Origin: Bordetella parapertussis | GTDB lineage: Bacteria; Pseudomonadota; Gammaproteobacteria; Burkholderiales; Burkholderiaceae_B | Assembly: GCA_945903445.1 (NCBI GenBank) | Contig: CAMDNZ010000013.1 | Coordinates: 1 to 64,000, forward strand | DNA length: 64,000 nt | Direction: 5' to 3' | Part shown: in pieces, positions 42,801 through 51,561 of the stretch | Layout of the letters: each line of letters opens with the position of its first letter | Numbering within the stretch: position 1 is the stretch's first letter | Notes under the pieces: model-generated | Seen by the model: only the letters and a program-made list of their open reading frames with translations | Databases searched by the model: none | What the model was told of the DNA's origin: nothing | Translations under genes and position numbers: made by a program

Positions 42801-43811
42801 TCACTGAATGCTGACTTGGGCGTCCTTGACCACCTTGGCCCAGGTCGCGCGTTCTGCCTTGATGTCCTCGCCAAATTTGCTGGCCGGAATGAAGATCAGA
42901 TCGGAACCGGCGCTGGCGACTTTTTTGACCAGCTCGGGAGATGCCAGCACTTTTTTCAAGGCAGCTTCCAGCGTTTCTACGGCCTGAGCGGGTGTGCCCT
43001 TGGGCGCGACGATACCAAACAGGTTGTTGGCAGCGAAACCCGGTACACCTGCTTCCTCGGCGGTCGGCACGTCAGGCAGGCTGGCTACTCGCTGAGTCGA
43101 GCCAACAGCCAACATTTTTAGTCGCCCGGCCTGCACCAGCGGCAGCGAGCCGGTGATGCTGTCCCACATCATCGACGACGTGCCGGTGACGACCTCGGGC
43201 AGGGCCTGCGAGCTGCCTTTGTACGGAATGTGTTGCAGCTTGACGCCGGTCTTCAGTGCAAACAGTTCCGACTCCAAATGCGAGAGCGTGCCGGTTCCTT
43301 GCGATGCGAAGTTGTATTTGTCGGGCGAGGCTTTCAGGTAGGTCACCAGTTCAGCCACGTTATTGACGGGCAAATTCGCTGGGACGACCAGCGCGTGCGG
43401 GGCGTACCCCACGCCTGCGACCGGGATGAAGTCGGTGGTCAGATCGGCGGGTTTGTTGGCATACAGCGCATCGGCGATGGCTTGGTTGGTCACCGCGCTC
43501 AGGTGCAATGTATAGCCATCGGCAGGCGCCCGGGCCGCTGCGCCCAAACCGATCATTCCGCCTGCACCGGCACGGTTCTCGACCACGATCGTTTGTCCCA
43601 ATTCGGTCGACAGCGCTTGACCCACTGCACGCGCCATGACGTCCGTTGCGCCCGCAGGCGGAAACGAGATGATCAGGGTGATGGTTTTCTCGGGATAAGC
43701 CGCGTGCGCCAGGGTGGAAACTGCCAGGATGCTGGCGGCGAACGCCGTGGCAATCAAACGGGGCGAGACGCTGCGGGCAAGGGTGGAGACTACGGCACGG
43801 CGAAACATCAT
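42801..43811 (-). CDS. Tripartite tricarboxylate transporter substrate receptor (Bug family)
   Basis: A 336-residue periplasmic binding protein. A signal peptide (L-I-A-T-A-F-A-A-S-I-L-A-V, cleavage after A-H-A near residue 38) precedes the mature protein. It shows the Bug hallmarks Y-P-E-K-T-I-T-L-I-I-S-F-P-P-A-G-A-T-D, V-E-N-R-A-G-A-G-G, Y-T-L-H-L-S-A-V, Y-N-F-A-S-Q-G-T-G-T, H-I-P-Y-K-G and L-P-D-V-P-T-A-E-E-A-G. The ligand (a carboxylate or amide) is unknown. No TctA/TctB membrane genes are adjacent, as is usual for the many orphan Bug proteins of Alcaligenaceae. ATG 43811 has AGGAACG upstream. Convergent with the biotin fusion gene. Confidence 0.9.
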   Translation of the reverse strand: MMFRRAVVSTLARSVSPRLIATAFAASILAVSTLAHAAYPEKTITLIISFPPAGATDVMARAVGQALSTELGQTIVVENRAGAGGMIGLGAAARAPADGYTLHLSAVTNQAIADALYANKPADLTTDFIPVAGVGYAPHALVVPANLPVNNVAELVTYLKASPDKYNFASQGTGTLSHLESELFALKTGVKLQHIPYKGSSQALPEVVTGTSSMMWDSITGSLPLVQAGRLKMLAVGSTQRVASLPDVPTAEEAGVPGFAANNLFGIVAPKGTPAQAVETLEAALKKVLASPELVKKVASAGSDLIFIPASKFGEDIKAERATWAKVVKDAQVSIQ

Positions 43812-44255
43812 GACGTTCCTATAACGATGGAATGATGGCGGCGCAAAGGAAGACACTATCCCAGGCTGACACGCTCGAACCGAAAACGTAAGCAATGTAT
43901 GTGCCAGTTTCGAAAAATGACGGCATGACGCTGTGTAGCGGAGCAGATCGGTATTGCCACCGGGGCCGACATCGCTGACATTGGACTCATGGCGGTGCTT
44001 GCCTGCCCGTTATTGCACTTGGAGCGCACCAAAAGTGTGCATCGTTTGGCGCGGGCGCACGCAGAGGTGGTTCTTACATTTCAGGCGATTAATGAATTTA
44101 AGGATTGGTTTTTTAATTCTACAGTGTAGAATTGTTTCGGATTCAAATTCTAGACAATTCAGGTTGACGAGCAAAATCCGCCACGCACAGTACAAGTTTC
44201 GATCACGGTGCAGGTCTCAACCGACGGCGTTCCGGCGCATAACGAAGGAGTTCCA
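43812..44255. other. Intergenic region between Bug receptor and cation efflux genes
   Basis: About 440 bases with no gene I can support. The part nearest the efflux gene (from about 44080) is AT-rich and holds the palindrome listed separately; the rest is GC-rich and shows nothing definite. Confidence 0.5.
44115..44133. promoter_or_regulatory. Perfect inverted repeat, candidate operator of the cation efflux gene
   Basis: AATTCTACA-G-TGTAGAATT is a 9-bp inverted repeat with one central base, in an AT-rich stretch 122 bases before the efflux gene start. A second partial copy (AATTCTAGACAATT) lies about 22 bases further on. The size and placement suit a metal-responsive or MarR/TetR-type repressor; the regulator is not in the window. 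Confidence 0.55.
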
Positions 44256-45209
44256 ATGCATCAAACAGAATCTTTTTTCAATCTGAGCGGCGAGCGCGGC
44301 GTGCTGCGCATATCGATCGGCGTCTCGCTGCTCGCGGCGTCCATCGGCTTGATCTTCGGCCTGGCTTCGGGCTCTTTTTCGATTGTTTTCGATGGGGTTT
44401 ATTCACTTATCGATGCAGGCATGAGCGTGCTGTCGCTTGTGGTGGTCCGTTTGATCGCCTCATTCGCGACATCGATGGATATTTCCCAGCGGTTGAAAGA
44501 GCGCTTTTCAATGGGTTTTTGGCATTTCGAACCGATGGTGCTGGCGCTCAACGGCATACTGCTTACCGGAGTCGCTGCCTATGCTCTGATCAATGCCGTT
44601 AGCAGCTTGCTGTCGGGTGGACGCAATCTGGATTTCGGTTGGGCTGTCGCCTATGCTGGCGTGACGGTCATGATGTGCTCGGCGATCGCTTGGGTCGAGG
44701 CTCGTGCCAATAGAAAAATCCAATCCGATTTTTTGCGTATGGATGTCAAGGGCTGGATCATGGCCGCCAGCATCACGGGCGCATTGCTGATCGCGTTTTG
44801 TATAGGTTATGCGGTTCAGGGAACCAGGCTGCAATGGATCTCGCCTTACATCGACCCTGCGGTGCTGGCGCTGGTCTGTCTGGCCATCATTCCTTTGCCC
44901 ATTTCATCGGTTCGCCAAGCCTTGGGGGAGGTGTTTCTCATTACTCCGCTGAATCTAAAACGCCACGTCGATGCTGTCGTCGAAGATTTTGTCGAGCGAC
45001 ATGGTTTTGGCGCGTCTCGATCTTATGTGGCCAAAGTAGGGCGGTCGCGCGCCATCGAGATATACGTCATTGTGCCACCGGCGCATGGCTTGCGAGATAT
45101 CTCTGAATGGGACGCTTTGCGGGACGAGATCGCCGCAGCTATTGGTAGCGCGGGGCCGGACAGATGGCTGACCGTCGTGTTTACGGCTGATGCCGAGTGG
45201 ACGGGGTGA
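44256..45209 (+). CDS. Cation efflux (CDF) family transporter
   Basis: A 317-residue cation diffusion facilitator protein. Five to six membrane helices are visible. The D-G-V-Y-S-L-I-D-A segment near residue 44 corresponds to the metal-site helix with its aspartates, and a second metal helix D-V-K-G-W-I-M-A-A lies near residue 163. The usual C-terminal cytoplasmic domain begins near residue 230 (L-N-L-K-R-H-V-D-A-V-V-E). It exports Zn2+, Fe2+, Mn2+ or similar ions in exchange for protons; the ion is unknown. A-A-G-G-A-G precedes the ATG at 44256. The palindrome at 44115 may control it. Confidence 0.85.
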   Translation: MHQTESFFNLSGERGVLRISIGVSLLAASIGLIFGLASGSFSIVFDGVYSLIDAGMSVLSLVVVRLIASFATSMDISQRLKERFSMGFWHFEPMVLALNGILLTGVAAYALINAVSSLLSGGRNLDFGWAVAYAGVTVMMCSAIAWVEARANRKIQSDFLRMDVKGWIMAASITGALLIAFCIGYAVQGTRLQWISPYIDPAVLALVCLAIIPLPISSVRQALGEVFLITPLNLKRHVDAVVEDFVERHGFGASRSYVAKVGRSRAIEIYVIVPPAHGLRDISEWDALRDEIAAAIGSAGPDRWLTVVFTADAEWTG

Positions 45210-45260
45210 GCGCTATCTACGCACAAAAACCCATCATTAAAACGATAAACAGGAAACGAT

Positions 45261-45842
45261 ATGCCAACGACGACTACAACTATGCCCACTGAGCCCACAA
45301 TCAAGCTTCGCCCTCTCGAACGCGAAGATCTTTACTTCGTTCACCAAATGGATAACAACGCCAGTGTCATGCGTTATTGGTTCGAGGAGCCCTTCGAGAC
45401 CTTCGCCGAGTTATCGGCGCTATACGAAGAGCACATCCACGACCAGCGTGAGCGACGATTCGTGGTAGAGCATGCGGGCACCAAGGCCGGTCTGGTCGAA
45501 TTGGTCGAAATCGATCACGTGCACCGCCGCGCCGAGTTTCAGATCATTGTCGCGCCGGATCATCAAGGCAAGGGCATCGCGTCGAAAGCGACCCGACTGG
45601 CAATGGAGTATGGCTTCTTGGTGCTCAACCTCTACAAGATCTATTTGATCGTCGATAAAGAGAACCAGAAGGCATTACACATCTACGAGAAACAAGGGTT
45701 CGAAGTAGAGGGCACGTTGCGGCACGAGTTCTTCATCCATGGGCAATATCGCGATGTCACTCGGATGTGTCTGTTTCAGCAGGATTACCTGGCCATGCAT
45801 CGCCCGACCAGTCCGGCGTTGCTGCGGCCAACGGCTCAATAA
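45261..45842 (+). CDS. speG: Spermidine N1-acetyltransferase
   Basis: A 193-residue GNAT enzyme that acetylates spermidine and spermine, lowering polyamine toxicity. It follows E. coli SpeG closely over the whole length: L-R-P-L-E-R-E-D-L, N-N-A-S-V-M-R-Y-W-F-E-E-P, the acetyl-CoA motif Q-G-K-G-I-A-S-K-A, V-D-K-E-N-Q-K-A-L-H-I-Y and M-H-E-type E-F-F-I-H-G-Q-Y-R. The N-terminal extra Thr-rich residues are not conserved, so Met8 (position 45282) is an alternative start, though 45261 has the better leader (AGGAAACG). It stands 51 bases after the efflux gene on the same strand. Confidence 0.93.
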   Translation: MPTTTTTMPTEPTIKLRPLEREDLYFVHQMDNNASVMRYWFEEPFETFAELSALYEEHIHDQRERRFVVEHAGTKAGLVELVEIDHVHRRAEFQIIVAPDHQGKGIASKATRLAMEYGFLVLNLYKIYLIVDKENQKALHIYEKQGFEVEGTLRHEFFIHGQYRDVTRMCLFQQDYLAMHRPTSPALLRPTAQ

Positions 45843-46079
45843 AAACGCGTGCCACGACATCTGGTGACCGATAAAGCGTAACGTCGGCTGAGTGCCAAAC
45901 TCGGCTAAGGGAGACGAGCGGGCAAGCGTCGTTATTTAAATCAATGACCGATAGATACTTTCAAGCGCACCACATTCCGATCAAGTGTAAAAATTTGGGC
46001 GGAAAAAATGATGAATTGCCTCTCCGATGATGTAATCGTACATGGAATTATCGTATTCAAACGTTTATCGGGGCATGAA
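45843..46079. other. Intergenic region, no gene supported
   Basis: About 240 bases between speG and the first small secreted protein; GC-rich at first, then AT-rich near the start of the next gene. No terminator of clear quality and no RNA gene were seen. Confidence 0.4.
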
Positions 46080-46439
46080 ATGAGATACCTCAGCATTACA
46101 CGATTTGCCGCAGCGGCGCTGATGTTCGTTGGCATCAGTGTCGCGAATGCGGCTCAGCCATCCCCAATCGATATAAAAAATCCACTAGCTTCGCCATCCT
46201 ATCCCGTCGCGCCTGCAATAGGCGTAGTCGCCGGGGTGTGGTATTGGGAAAATCAATGTTTTATAAGGGTCGATGTGAATAAAAATCAATCTGGCGCTTG
46301 GTTGCCAGCTAAAAATAACAAGCTTTGTAAAATAGCTTTTTACACTAATCTTACTGGCCAACGGGCGGGGTTGCACCGTGAGCGTACGTCGGATGGAAAG
46401 TTGCAATATGTAAGCATACAGGTTTCGGAAGACTTGTAA
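46080..46439 (+). CDS. Small secreted protein, member 1 of a three-gene family
   Basis: A 119-residue protein with a clear signal peptide (R-F-A-A-A-A-L-M-F-V-G-I-S-V-A-N-A) and a mature part of about 95 residues. The mature part has G-V-W-Y-W-E-N-Q-C-F-I-R-V-D (Cys60), a second cysteine in K-L-C-K-I-A-F (Cys83) and L-T-G-Q-R-A-G-L. The same plan recurs in the next two genes, and the pair of cysteines suggests a disulfide in an extracytoplasmic protein. No database family was recognised. The ATG at 46080 overlaps a short upstream stop (ATGAAATGA). The surrounding DNA is AT-richer than the core genes, which fits recent acquisition. Confidence 0.7.
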   Translation: MRYLSITRFAAAALMFVGISVANAAQPSPIDIKNPLASPSYPVAPAIGVVAGVWYWENQCFIRVDVNKNQSGAWLPAKNNKLCKIAFYTNLTGQRAGLHRERTSDGKLQYVSIQVSEDL

Positions 46440-46967
46440 ATCTGAATGTCATTAATCCTTGAAATTGATAATTTTGCGTTAGAAAAAACGGGGGGTGCCC
46501 TGGCTTGTTTAACAGCTGCACATCGCTCGTGCGAAACATTCTTGGACGACGAATTTGCTGAACATATTTCGGCATTAATGCGGTAGTTACAGATCTTTCG
46601 GGTGCCCAAATATTGAGGGCTGTTTGCAGTGTTTTTTCGTATTCGTGGAGCGAAATTTTTTAGCGAGATGTCATTCTGATTTTTTGATGTTTGAGATCAT
46701 GAAACTTAGACAAACGGAAAGACGGCCGGAGGTTACGTGGCAATCATTGTTTTGTTTTGTGGTGATTTTACGTTTTCCTAAGGGCTAGACCCCCTCGTTT
46801 GCAAAGTGAGTAAATTTATTTCGTACTCATTTTCTCAATACTTTACATGCGGTCGTGTGGGAAATCAGAATAAATGTAAAAATAGTTTTTTCTGAAATTA
46901 AAAGAATAAATGGCTATGGCTTAATAATCGTAATTGCACTTTACCACTACTTTCATATGGGAATGAC
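46440..46967. other. AT-rich intergenic region, no gene supported
   Basis: About 530 bases, clearly richer in A and T than the genome average seen elsewhere in the window. Short open frames exist but show neither signal peptides nor known motifs. Promoter-like TTGnnn/TATAAT pairs occur but are expected by chance in such sequence. Confidence 0.45.
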
Positions 46968-47360
46968 ATGAAATATTTCGGAATGGCTAAAATTCTAAGT
47001 GCTGGGCTGATGCTTACATTCCTTAATGTCGCCGGCGCTAAAGAAGTCGACTTTGTCCATACGGCTGATGTCGACGGACCAATGTATAGCGCTGCAAACG
47101 ATGCGAAGACCATACAGGGCATAATTTCCACAGTAGTCTTTTCGGATATTTCGGGTAATGAATGTCGGATTGCCATCATTCCGGACCAGGATCCAGACAG
47201 GATCGCGCCTGGATGGCCAAAAGCGCAGCACCGTAAACACTGCGAGATTGCTCGTGTTGCAAAAATCCTTGGTAAGAAAGTCGGTCTTAACTATAAATAT
47301 TCGCCCGGTGGATGGGGCTGGTACTTCACTGGAATATGGGTCAGCGATAGTCTTAATTAG
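46968..47360 (+). CDS. Small secreted protein, member 2 of a three-gene family
   Basis: A 130-residue protein with a signal peptide (M-K-Y-F-G-M-A-K-I-L-S-A-G-L, cleavage near A-G-A). The mature part shares the family layout: a strand with N-E-C-R-I-A-I (Cys66), a second cysteine in K-H-C-E-I-A-R (Cys92), then I-L-G-K-K-V-G-L-N-Y, and a C-terminal aromatic G-G-W-G-W-Y-F. It is the most divergent of the three, lacking the G-V-W-Y-W-E-N stretch. Function unknown. It is not clearly in an operon with its neighbours, since the gaps on either side exceed 180 bases. Confidence 0.68.
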   Translation: MKYFGMAKILSAGLMLTFLNVAGAKEVDFVHTADVDGPMYSAANDAKTIQGIISTVVFSDISGNECRIAIIPDQDPDRIAPGWPKAQHRKHCEIARVAKILGKKVGLNYKYSPGGWGWYFTGIWVSDSLN

Positions 47361-47547
47361 TCGATCCTGGAAAATTACTGCAGGCCATATCAATTCGGAT
47401 TGAATATGTCGCAGAGTATTTGATTAAGTTTAGGAACGATTTTCCTCAAAGAAGATCGAAAAAATAGTGATGTCTATAGTTTTGCGTTTGACTTAATGGC
47501 TATCTAATTGGGCATTTATTCCATGTTCATCTCAGTGGGAGAATAAT

Positions 47548-47916
47548 ATGAAAGGTTTTATCTTCGGAAAAATTTTCGGAGCGGTCGTGATCCTGACCGG
47601 TATTGGTATCGCCAACGCAGAGCAGGTGCCTATTTCCGGTGCGATGCCGCCCACTGTGCTGCAGGGGCGGCAACCTGCCCTTCAAATCACAGGCAAGATT
47701 GGCGGCGTTTGGTATTGGGAGAATGAATGCCGAATAAGGGTCGATGCGATGGATAGTCACGGTAAACCGACATCTGCCCCACGCTCTGGAAAATGGTTTG
47801 GTGTCGAGAACAACGATTTTTGTGATATGGCATTTGTATCGCATTCCACCGGGGAAAATGTGGTGCTTTTTTATTTTCCCGATTCTCCGTATATCAGATA
47901 CGATGCAAAAAATTAG
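47548..47916 (+). CDS. Small secreted protein, member 3 of a three-gene family
   Basis: A 122-residue protein with a signal peptide (I-F-G-A-V-V-I-L-T-G-I-G-I-A-N-A). It shares G-V-W-Y-W-E-N-E-C-R-I-R-V-D (Cys61) with member 1 almost exactly, then a second cysteine in D-F-C-D-M-A-F (Cys92) and S-T-G-E-N-V-V-L. A TGGGAGAATA leader precedes the ATG. The spacing between the cysteines differs among the three (about 23, 26 and 31 residues), so they are old duplicates rather than recent copies. It converges on acnB; the terminator at 48016 lies between. Confidence 0.7.
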   Translation: MKGFIFGKIFGAVVILTGIGIANAEQVPISGAMPPTVLQGRQPALQITGKIGGVWYWENECRIRVDAMDSHGKPTSAPRSGKWFGVENNDFCDMAFVSHSTGENVVLFYFPDSPYIRYDAKN

Positions 47917-48015
47917 AAACTTACACCACCGTTTATTTGATAAAATAGCTTCCGCCGCGAGCGACCTGATTTTTGAACGTCCATTCGTTGACGCTGAATC
48001 CCATCTAAAAAGAAA

Positions 48016-48049
48016 AAAACCGAAGATCGGATATCGAATCTTCGGTTTT
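48016..48049. terminator. Bidirectional intrinsic terminator
   Basis: AAAACCGAAGAT (48016-48027) pairs with ATCTTCGGTTTT (48038-48049), a 12-bp stem with A/T arms on both sides. It lies between the convergent small secreted gene and acnB. Confidence 0.9.
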
Positions 48050-48106
48050 CACAATTTTGGGCTAACCTATATCTACCGGCCGCGTTATGAACAAGGTTTT
48101 ACCGCC

Positions 48107-50692
48107 TCACACCGAGACGGTATCTGCTACGTCTTTATAGTCGGCGATTTGATCGAAGTTCAAGTACTTGTAGATCTTGTCGCCGTTTTCATTGATGACG
48201 CCGATATCCGCCATGTATTCGCCTTTGGTCGGAATCCGGCCCAGGCGCGAACAAATGGCAGCCAGTTCGGCCGAACCCAGGTACACATTGGTGTTTTTAC
48301 CCAAACGGTTCGGGAAGTTGCGAGTCGACGTGGACATCACGGTCGCACCTTCGCGTACCTGTGCCTGGTTGCCCATGCACAGTGAGCAGCCTGGCATCTC
48401 CATGCGCGCCCCGGCCACGCCCAATACACCGTAATGGCCTTCTTCGGTCAGTTGCGCCGCGTCCATTTTGGTGGGCGGTGCGACCCACAGCTTGACCGGA
48501 ATATCGCGCTTGCCCTCCAGCAGCTTGGAAGCTGCACGGAAATGGCCGATATTGGTCATGCAGCTGCCAATGAACACTTCGTCGATTTTCGCGCCCGACA
48601 CGTCCGACAGCGTTTTCACGTCGTCGGGGTCATTAGGGCAGGCGACGATGGGCTCGTGTACGTCGGCCAGATCGATATCGATGATGGCCGCGTATTCGGC
48701 ATCCGCGTCGGGTTCGAGCAGTTTCGGATCGGCCAGCCAGGCTTCCATGGCTTTGATGCGCCGGACCAGCGAGCGCTCGTCTTCGTAGCCATTGGCAATC
48801 ATCCACTTCAGCATCACGATGTTGCTGTTGATATATTCGATGATGGGCGCTTGATTCAATCGCACGGTGCACCCCGCGGCCGAGCGTTCGGCCGAGGCAT
48901 CGGACAGCTCGAATGCCTGTTCGACCTTCAAGTCGGGCAGACCTTCGATTTCCAATACGCGCCCGGAGAAAATGTTCTTTTTGTTCTGCTTGTCGACTGT
49001 CAACAGCCCCTGCTTGATGGCATACAACGGAATCGCATTGACTAGGTCGCGCAGCGTGACGCCGGGTTGCAGCTTGCCTTTGAAGCGCACCAGTACCGAT
49101 TCAGGCATGTCCAGGGGCATCACGCCCGTGGCTGCAGCGAACGCCACCAGGCCCGAGCCTGCCGGGAACGAGATGCCAATCGGGAAGCGGGTGTGCGAAT
49201 CGCCGCCCGTGCCAACCGTGTCGGGCAGGAGCATGCGGTTTAACCACGAGTGAATGACACCGTCGCCCGGACGCAGAGAAATGCCGCCACGGGTGCTGAT
49301 GAACTGCGGCAGCGTGTGGTGCGTCTTGACGTCCACAGGTTTGGGATAGGCTGCCGTGTGGCAGAACGACTGCATGACCAGATCGGCCGAGAAACCCAGG
49401 CACGCCAAATCTTTCAGTTCGTCGCGCGTCATCGGGCCGGTGGTGTCCTGGCTGCCTACCGAGGTCATGCGCGGTTCGCAGTAGGTGCCGGGGCGCACGC
49501 CTTGACCTTCCGGCAAGCCACAAGCGCGACCGACCATTTTCTGTGCCAGCGAGAACCCTCGTGGGGTGGTGGCGGGATTGCGCGGCAAACGAAACAGTTC
49601 GGACGGGGCCAGACCCAGCGCTTCGCGCGCTTTGGCGGTCAGGCCGCGGCCAATGATCAGCGGAATACGGCCGCCGGCACGCACTTCGTCGAACAGAACG
49701 TCCGATTTGACGGTGAATTCGGCGATGACTTCGCCGTTCTTCAGCGCCACACCTTCATAGGGGCGCAGTTCGACGACGTCGCCCATGTTCATTCGCGAAA
49801 CATCCAACTCGATCGGCAAGGCGCCGGCATCTTCCATCGTGTTGTAGAAAATGGGGGCGATCTTGCTGCCCAGACAGACGCCGCCGAAGCGCTTGTTGGG
49901 AACGTAGGGGATGTCTTCGCCGGTGAACCACAGTACCGAATTGGTGGCCGACTTGCGTGACGAGCCGGTGCCGACCACATCGCCCACATAGGCGACCAGG
50001 TGGCCTTTGTCTTTCAAACCATTGATGAAGCCGATCGGGCCGGTCTTGCCGGGTTCTTCCGGGGTGATGCCGTCGCGCGGGTTCTTGAGCATGGCCAGGG
50101 CATGCAGCGGAATGTCGGGGCGGCTCCAGGCGTCGGGTGCGGGCGACAGATCGTCGGTGTTGGTTTCGCCGGTCACCTTGAATACGGTGATGGTCAGGCT
50201 TTCGGGCACTTCCGGACGGCTGGTGAACCACTCGGCATTGGCCCAGCTTTGCAGTACGGCGCGGGCGTTGGCGCAGCCGCCATCGGCGCGTTCCTTCACA
50301 TCGTGGAATGCATCGAACATCAGCAAGGTTTTCTTCAACCCCTCCGCAGCGATGGTGCCCACTTCGGCATCGCCCAGCAATTGAACCATCGGACCAATGT
50401 TGTAGCCACCCAGCATGGTGCCCAACAGTTCGGTGGCGCGCGCACGCGACAACAGCGTGCACTTTTCGGTGCCCAGTGCGACGGCGGCCAGATAGGAGGC
50501 TTTGACCTTGGCGGCGTCGTCCACGCCAGCAGGCACGCGATGCGTGAACAGATCCAGCAGGACCGCGTCCTCGCCCGCAGGCGGCGACTTCAGCAGCTCG
50601 ATGAGATCGGCGGTTTGTTGGGCCGACAGCGGCAGGGGAGGAATACCCAGCGCAGCGCGTTCGGCAACGTGTTGGCGATAAGAGGCGAGCAT
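48107..50692 (-). CDS. acnB: Aconitate hydratase B / 2-methylisocitrate dehydratase
   Basis: An 861-residue bifunctional aconitase of normal AcnB length. It isomerises citrate and, in propionate metabolism, hydrates methyl-cis-aconitate to 2-methylisocitrate. Visible are the N-terminal HEAT-like helices (L-A-S-Y-R-Q-H-V-A-E), D-D-L-S-P-A-P-D-A-W-S-R-P-D-I-P, the swivel G-S-S-R-K-S-A-T-N-S-V, and the cluster cysteines in G-S-C-M-T-N-I-G-H (near residue 705) and C-S-L-C-M-G-N-Q (near residue 770). A palindrome identical to those at acnA and mdh/gntR lies 72 bases upstream. It follows prpD in gene order but is a separate unit on the same strand, with other genes between. Confidence 0.97.
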   Translation of the reverse strand: MLASYRQHVAERAALGIPPLPLSAQQTADLIELLKSPPAGEDAVLLDLFTHRVPAGVDDAAKVKASYLAAVALGTEKCTLLSRARATELLGTMLGGYNIGPMVQLLGDAEVGTIAAEGLKKTLLMFDAFHDVKERADGGCANARAVLQSWANAEWFTSRPEVPESLTITVFKVTGETNTDDLSPAPDAWSRPDIPLHALAMLKNPRDGITPEEPGKTGPIGFINGLKDKGHLVAYVGDVVGTGSSRKSATNSVLWFTGEDIPYVPNKRFGGVCLGSKIAPIFYNTMEDAGALPIELDVSRMNMGDVVELRPYEGVALKNGEVIAEFTVKSDVLFDEVRAGGRIPLIIGRGLTAKAREALGLAPSELFRLPRNPATTPRGFSLAQKMVGRACGLPEGQGVRPGTYCEPRMTSVGSQDTTGPMTRDELKDLACLGFSADLVMQSFCHTAAYPKPVDVKTHHTLPQFISTRGGISLRPGDGVIHSWLNRMLLPDTVGTGGDSHTRFPIGISFPAGSGLVAFAAATGVMPLDMPESVLVRFKGKLQPGVTLRDLVNAIPLYAIKQGLLTVDKQNKKNIFSGRVLEIEGLPDLKVEQAFELSDASAERSAAGCTVRLNQAPIIEYINSNIVMLKWMIANGYEDERSLVRRIKAMEAWLADPKLLEPDADAEYAAIIDIDLADVHEPIVACPNDPDDVKTLSDVSGAKIDEVFIGSCMTNIGHFRAASKLLEGKRDIPVKLWVAPPTKMDAAQLTEEGHYGVLGVAGARMEMPGCSLCMGNQAQVREGATVMSTSTRNFPNRLGKNTNVYLGSAELAAICSRLGRIPTKGEYMADIGVINENGDKIYKYLNFDQIADYKDVADTVSV

Positions 50693-50762
50693 GTCAGATC
50701 CTGATGGCAGGTTGGAATACCCCCATTGTAAGACGGGGCATCCAGCGCATCAAGAGTCTTGT

Positions 50763-50776
50763 ATCTTATATAAGAC
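50763..50776. promoter_or_regulatory. GntR-type operator candidate upstream of acnB
   Basis: ATCTTATATAAGAC, the same 14 bases as at acnA and mdh/gntR. An extra half-site GTCTTG (from 50757) lies to the left and TAAGAC (50728-50733) sits nearer acnB. The centre is about 77 bases before the acnB start and 130 before the divergent secreted-protein gene. Confidence 0.7.
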
Positions 50777-50902
50777 GTGCTGGAGCGTCACAATCATTGT
50801 GTAGCGCTGCGCTTTGATGGCAAAACCCCTGGCACGTCGATTGCTAAGTAAGGGTTTTCCATGCTTCGTGCTGTTGTGCGTAGCCACGTCAAGGAGTGTC
50901 TC

Positions 50903-51538
50903 ATGTCGAAATTCATGTCTGCACGTACCCGAAATATCGCTTGGTCCGCCTTTGGCGCAATGGTGTTGTCCGGGTCGGTCATGGCGGCCAGTAGTGACAG
51001 CCGCGCCATCGACGAGCAGTACAAGCGCGATGTCGCGGCCTGCAACAGCGGCCAGTCCCACCAGGATAAGCGTACCTGCTTGCAAGAGGCCGGTGCAGCG
51101 CGCCAGGAGGCCCGCCGCGATCGCCTGATGCGCAGTGGTTCAGCCTATGAAACCAATGCCATTCAGCGTTGCGTCCGCCTGCCGGCCGAGAGCCGCGCGG
51201 CTTGCGAAGCGCAGATGAGTGGCCAGAACACCACCACATACGGCAGTGTCGGTGGTGGCGGCGTGATTCGAGAAACCACCATTACCGTGCCTGTCGGCAC
51301 GCCGGGTTCGACCACCGGCGCGGGGGCACCAGCGACGGGTTACGCGCCGCCTCCGCCCGCAGGGGGTTACAACAATCCGGGCTACGCCCCGACGCCTGCT
51401 GCCCGCCCGTCGACCATGACGCCGCCAGCTGTGCCAGCCCGGCCGTCGCAACCCAGCTATGGCACGCAGCCAAGCTATGGTAGTCAGCCCGCTGCGCCGG
51501 GGTATACGCCGCCGCCCGCACCTGCTACGCGCTACTAA
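50903..51538 (+). CDS. Secreted protein with proline-rich C-terminus
   Basis: A 211-residue exported protein of unknown function. The N-terminal segment (I-A-W-S-A-F-G-A-M-V-L-S-G-S-V-M-A-A) looks like a signal peptide. Residues to about 110 are helical and charged, with four spaced cysteines (A-A-C-N-S, R-T-C-L-Q, Q-R-C-V-R, A-A-C-E-A). The rest is Pro/Gly/Thr/Tyr-rich, low-complexity (P-P-P-P-A-G-G-Y repeats), which suits a periplasmic or cell-envelope protein. The ATG at 50903 follows AAGGAGTGTC. It is divergent from acnB and shares the upstream region with its palindrome. A strong terminator follows. Confidence 0.72.
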   Translation: MSKFMSARTRNIAWSAFGAMVLSGSVMAASSDSRAIDEQYKRDVAACNSGQSHQDKRTCLQEAGAARQEARRDRLMRSGSAYETNAIQRCVRLPAESRAACEAQMSGQNTTTYGSVGGGGVIRETTITVPVGTPGSTTGAGAPATGYAPPPPAGGYNNPGYAPTPAARPSTMTPPAVPARPSQPSYGTQPSYGSQPAAPGYTPPPAPATRY

Positions 51539-51561
51539 GCTGTAGCCGCGTGGTGCGTGAT

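Noticed and set aside
46080..47916. Calling the three secreted proteins toxin B-subunits
   Set aside because: Resemblance is limited to size, a cysteine pair and short patterns; spacing differs and no enzymatic toxin subunit is nearby. Mentioned only as a weak hypothesis.
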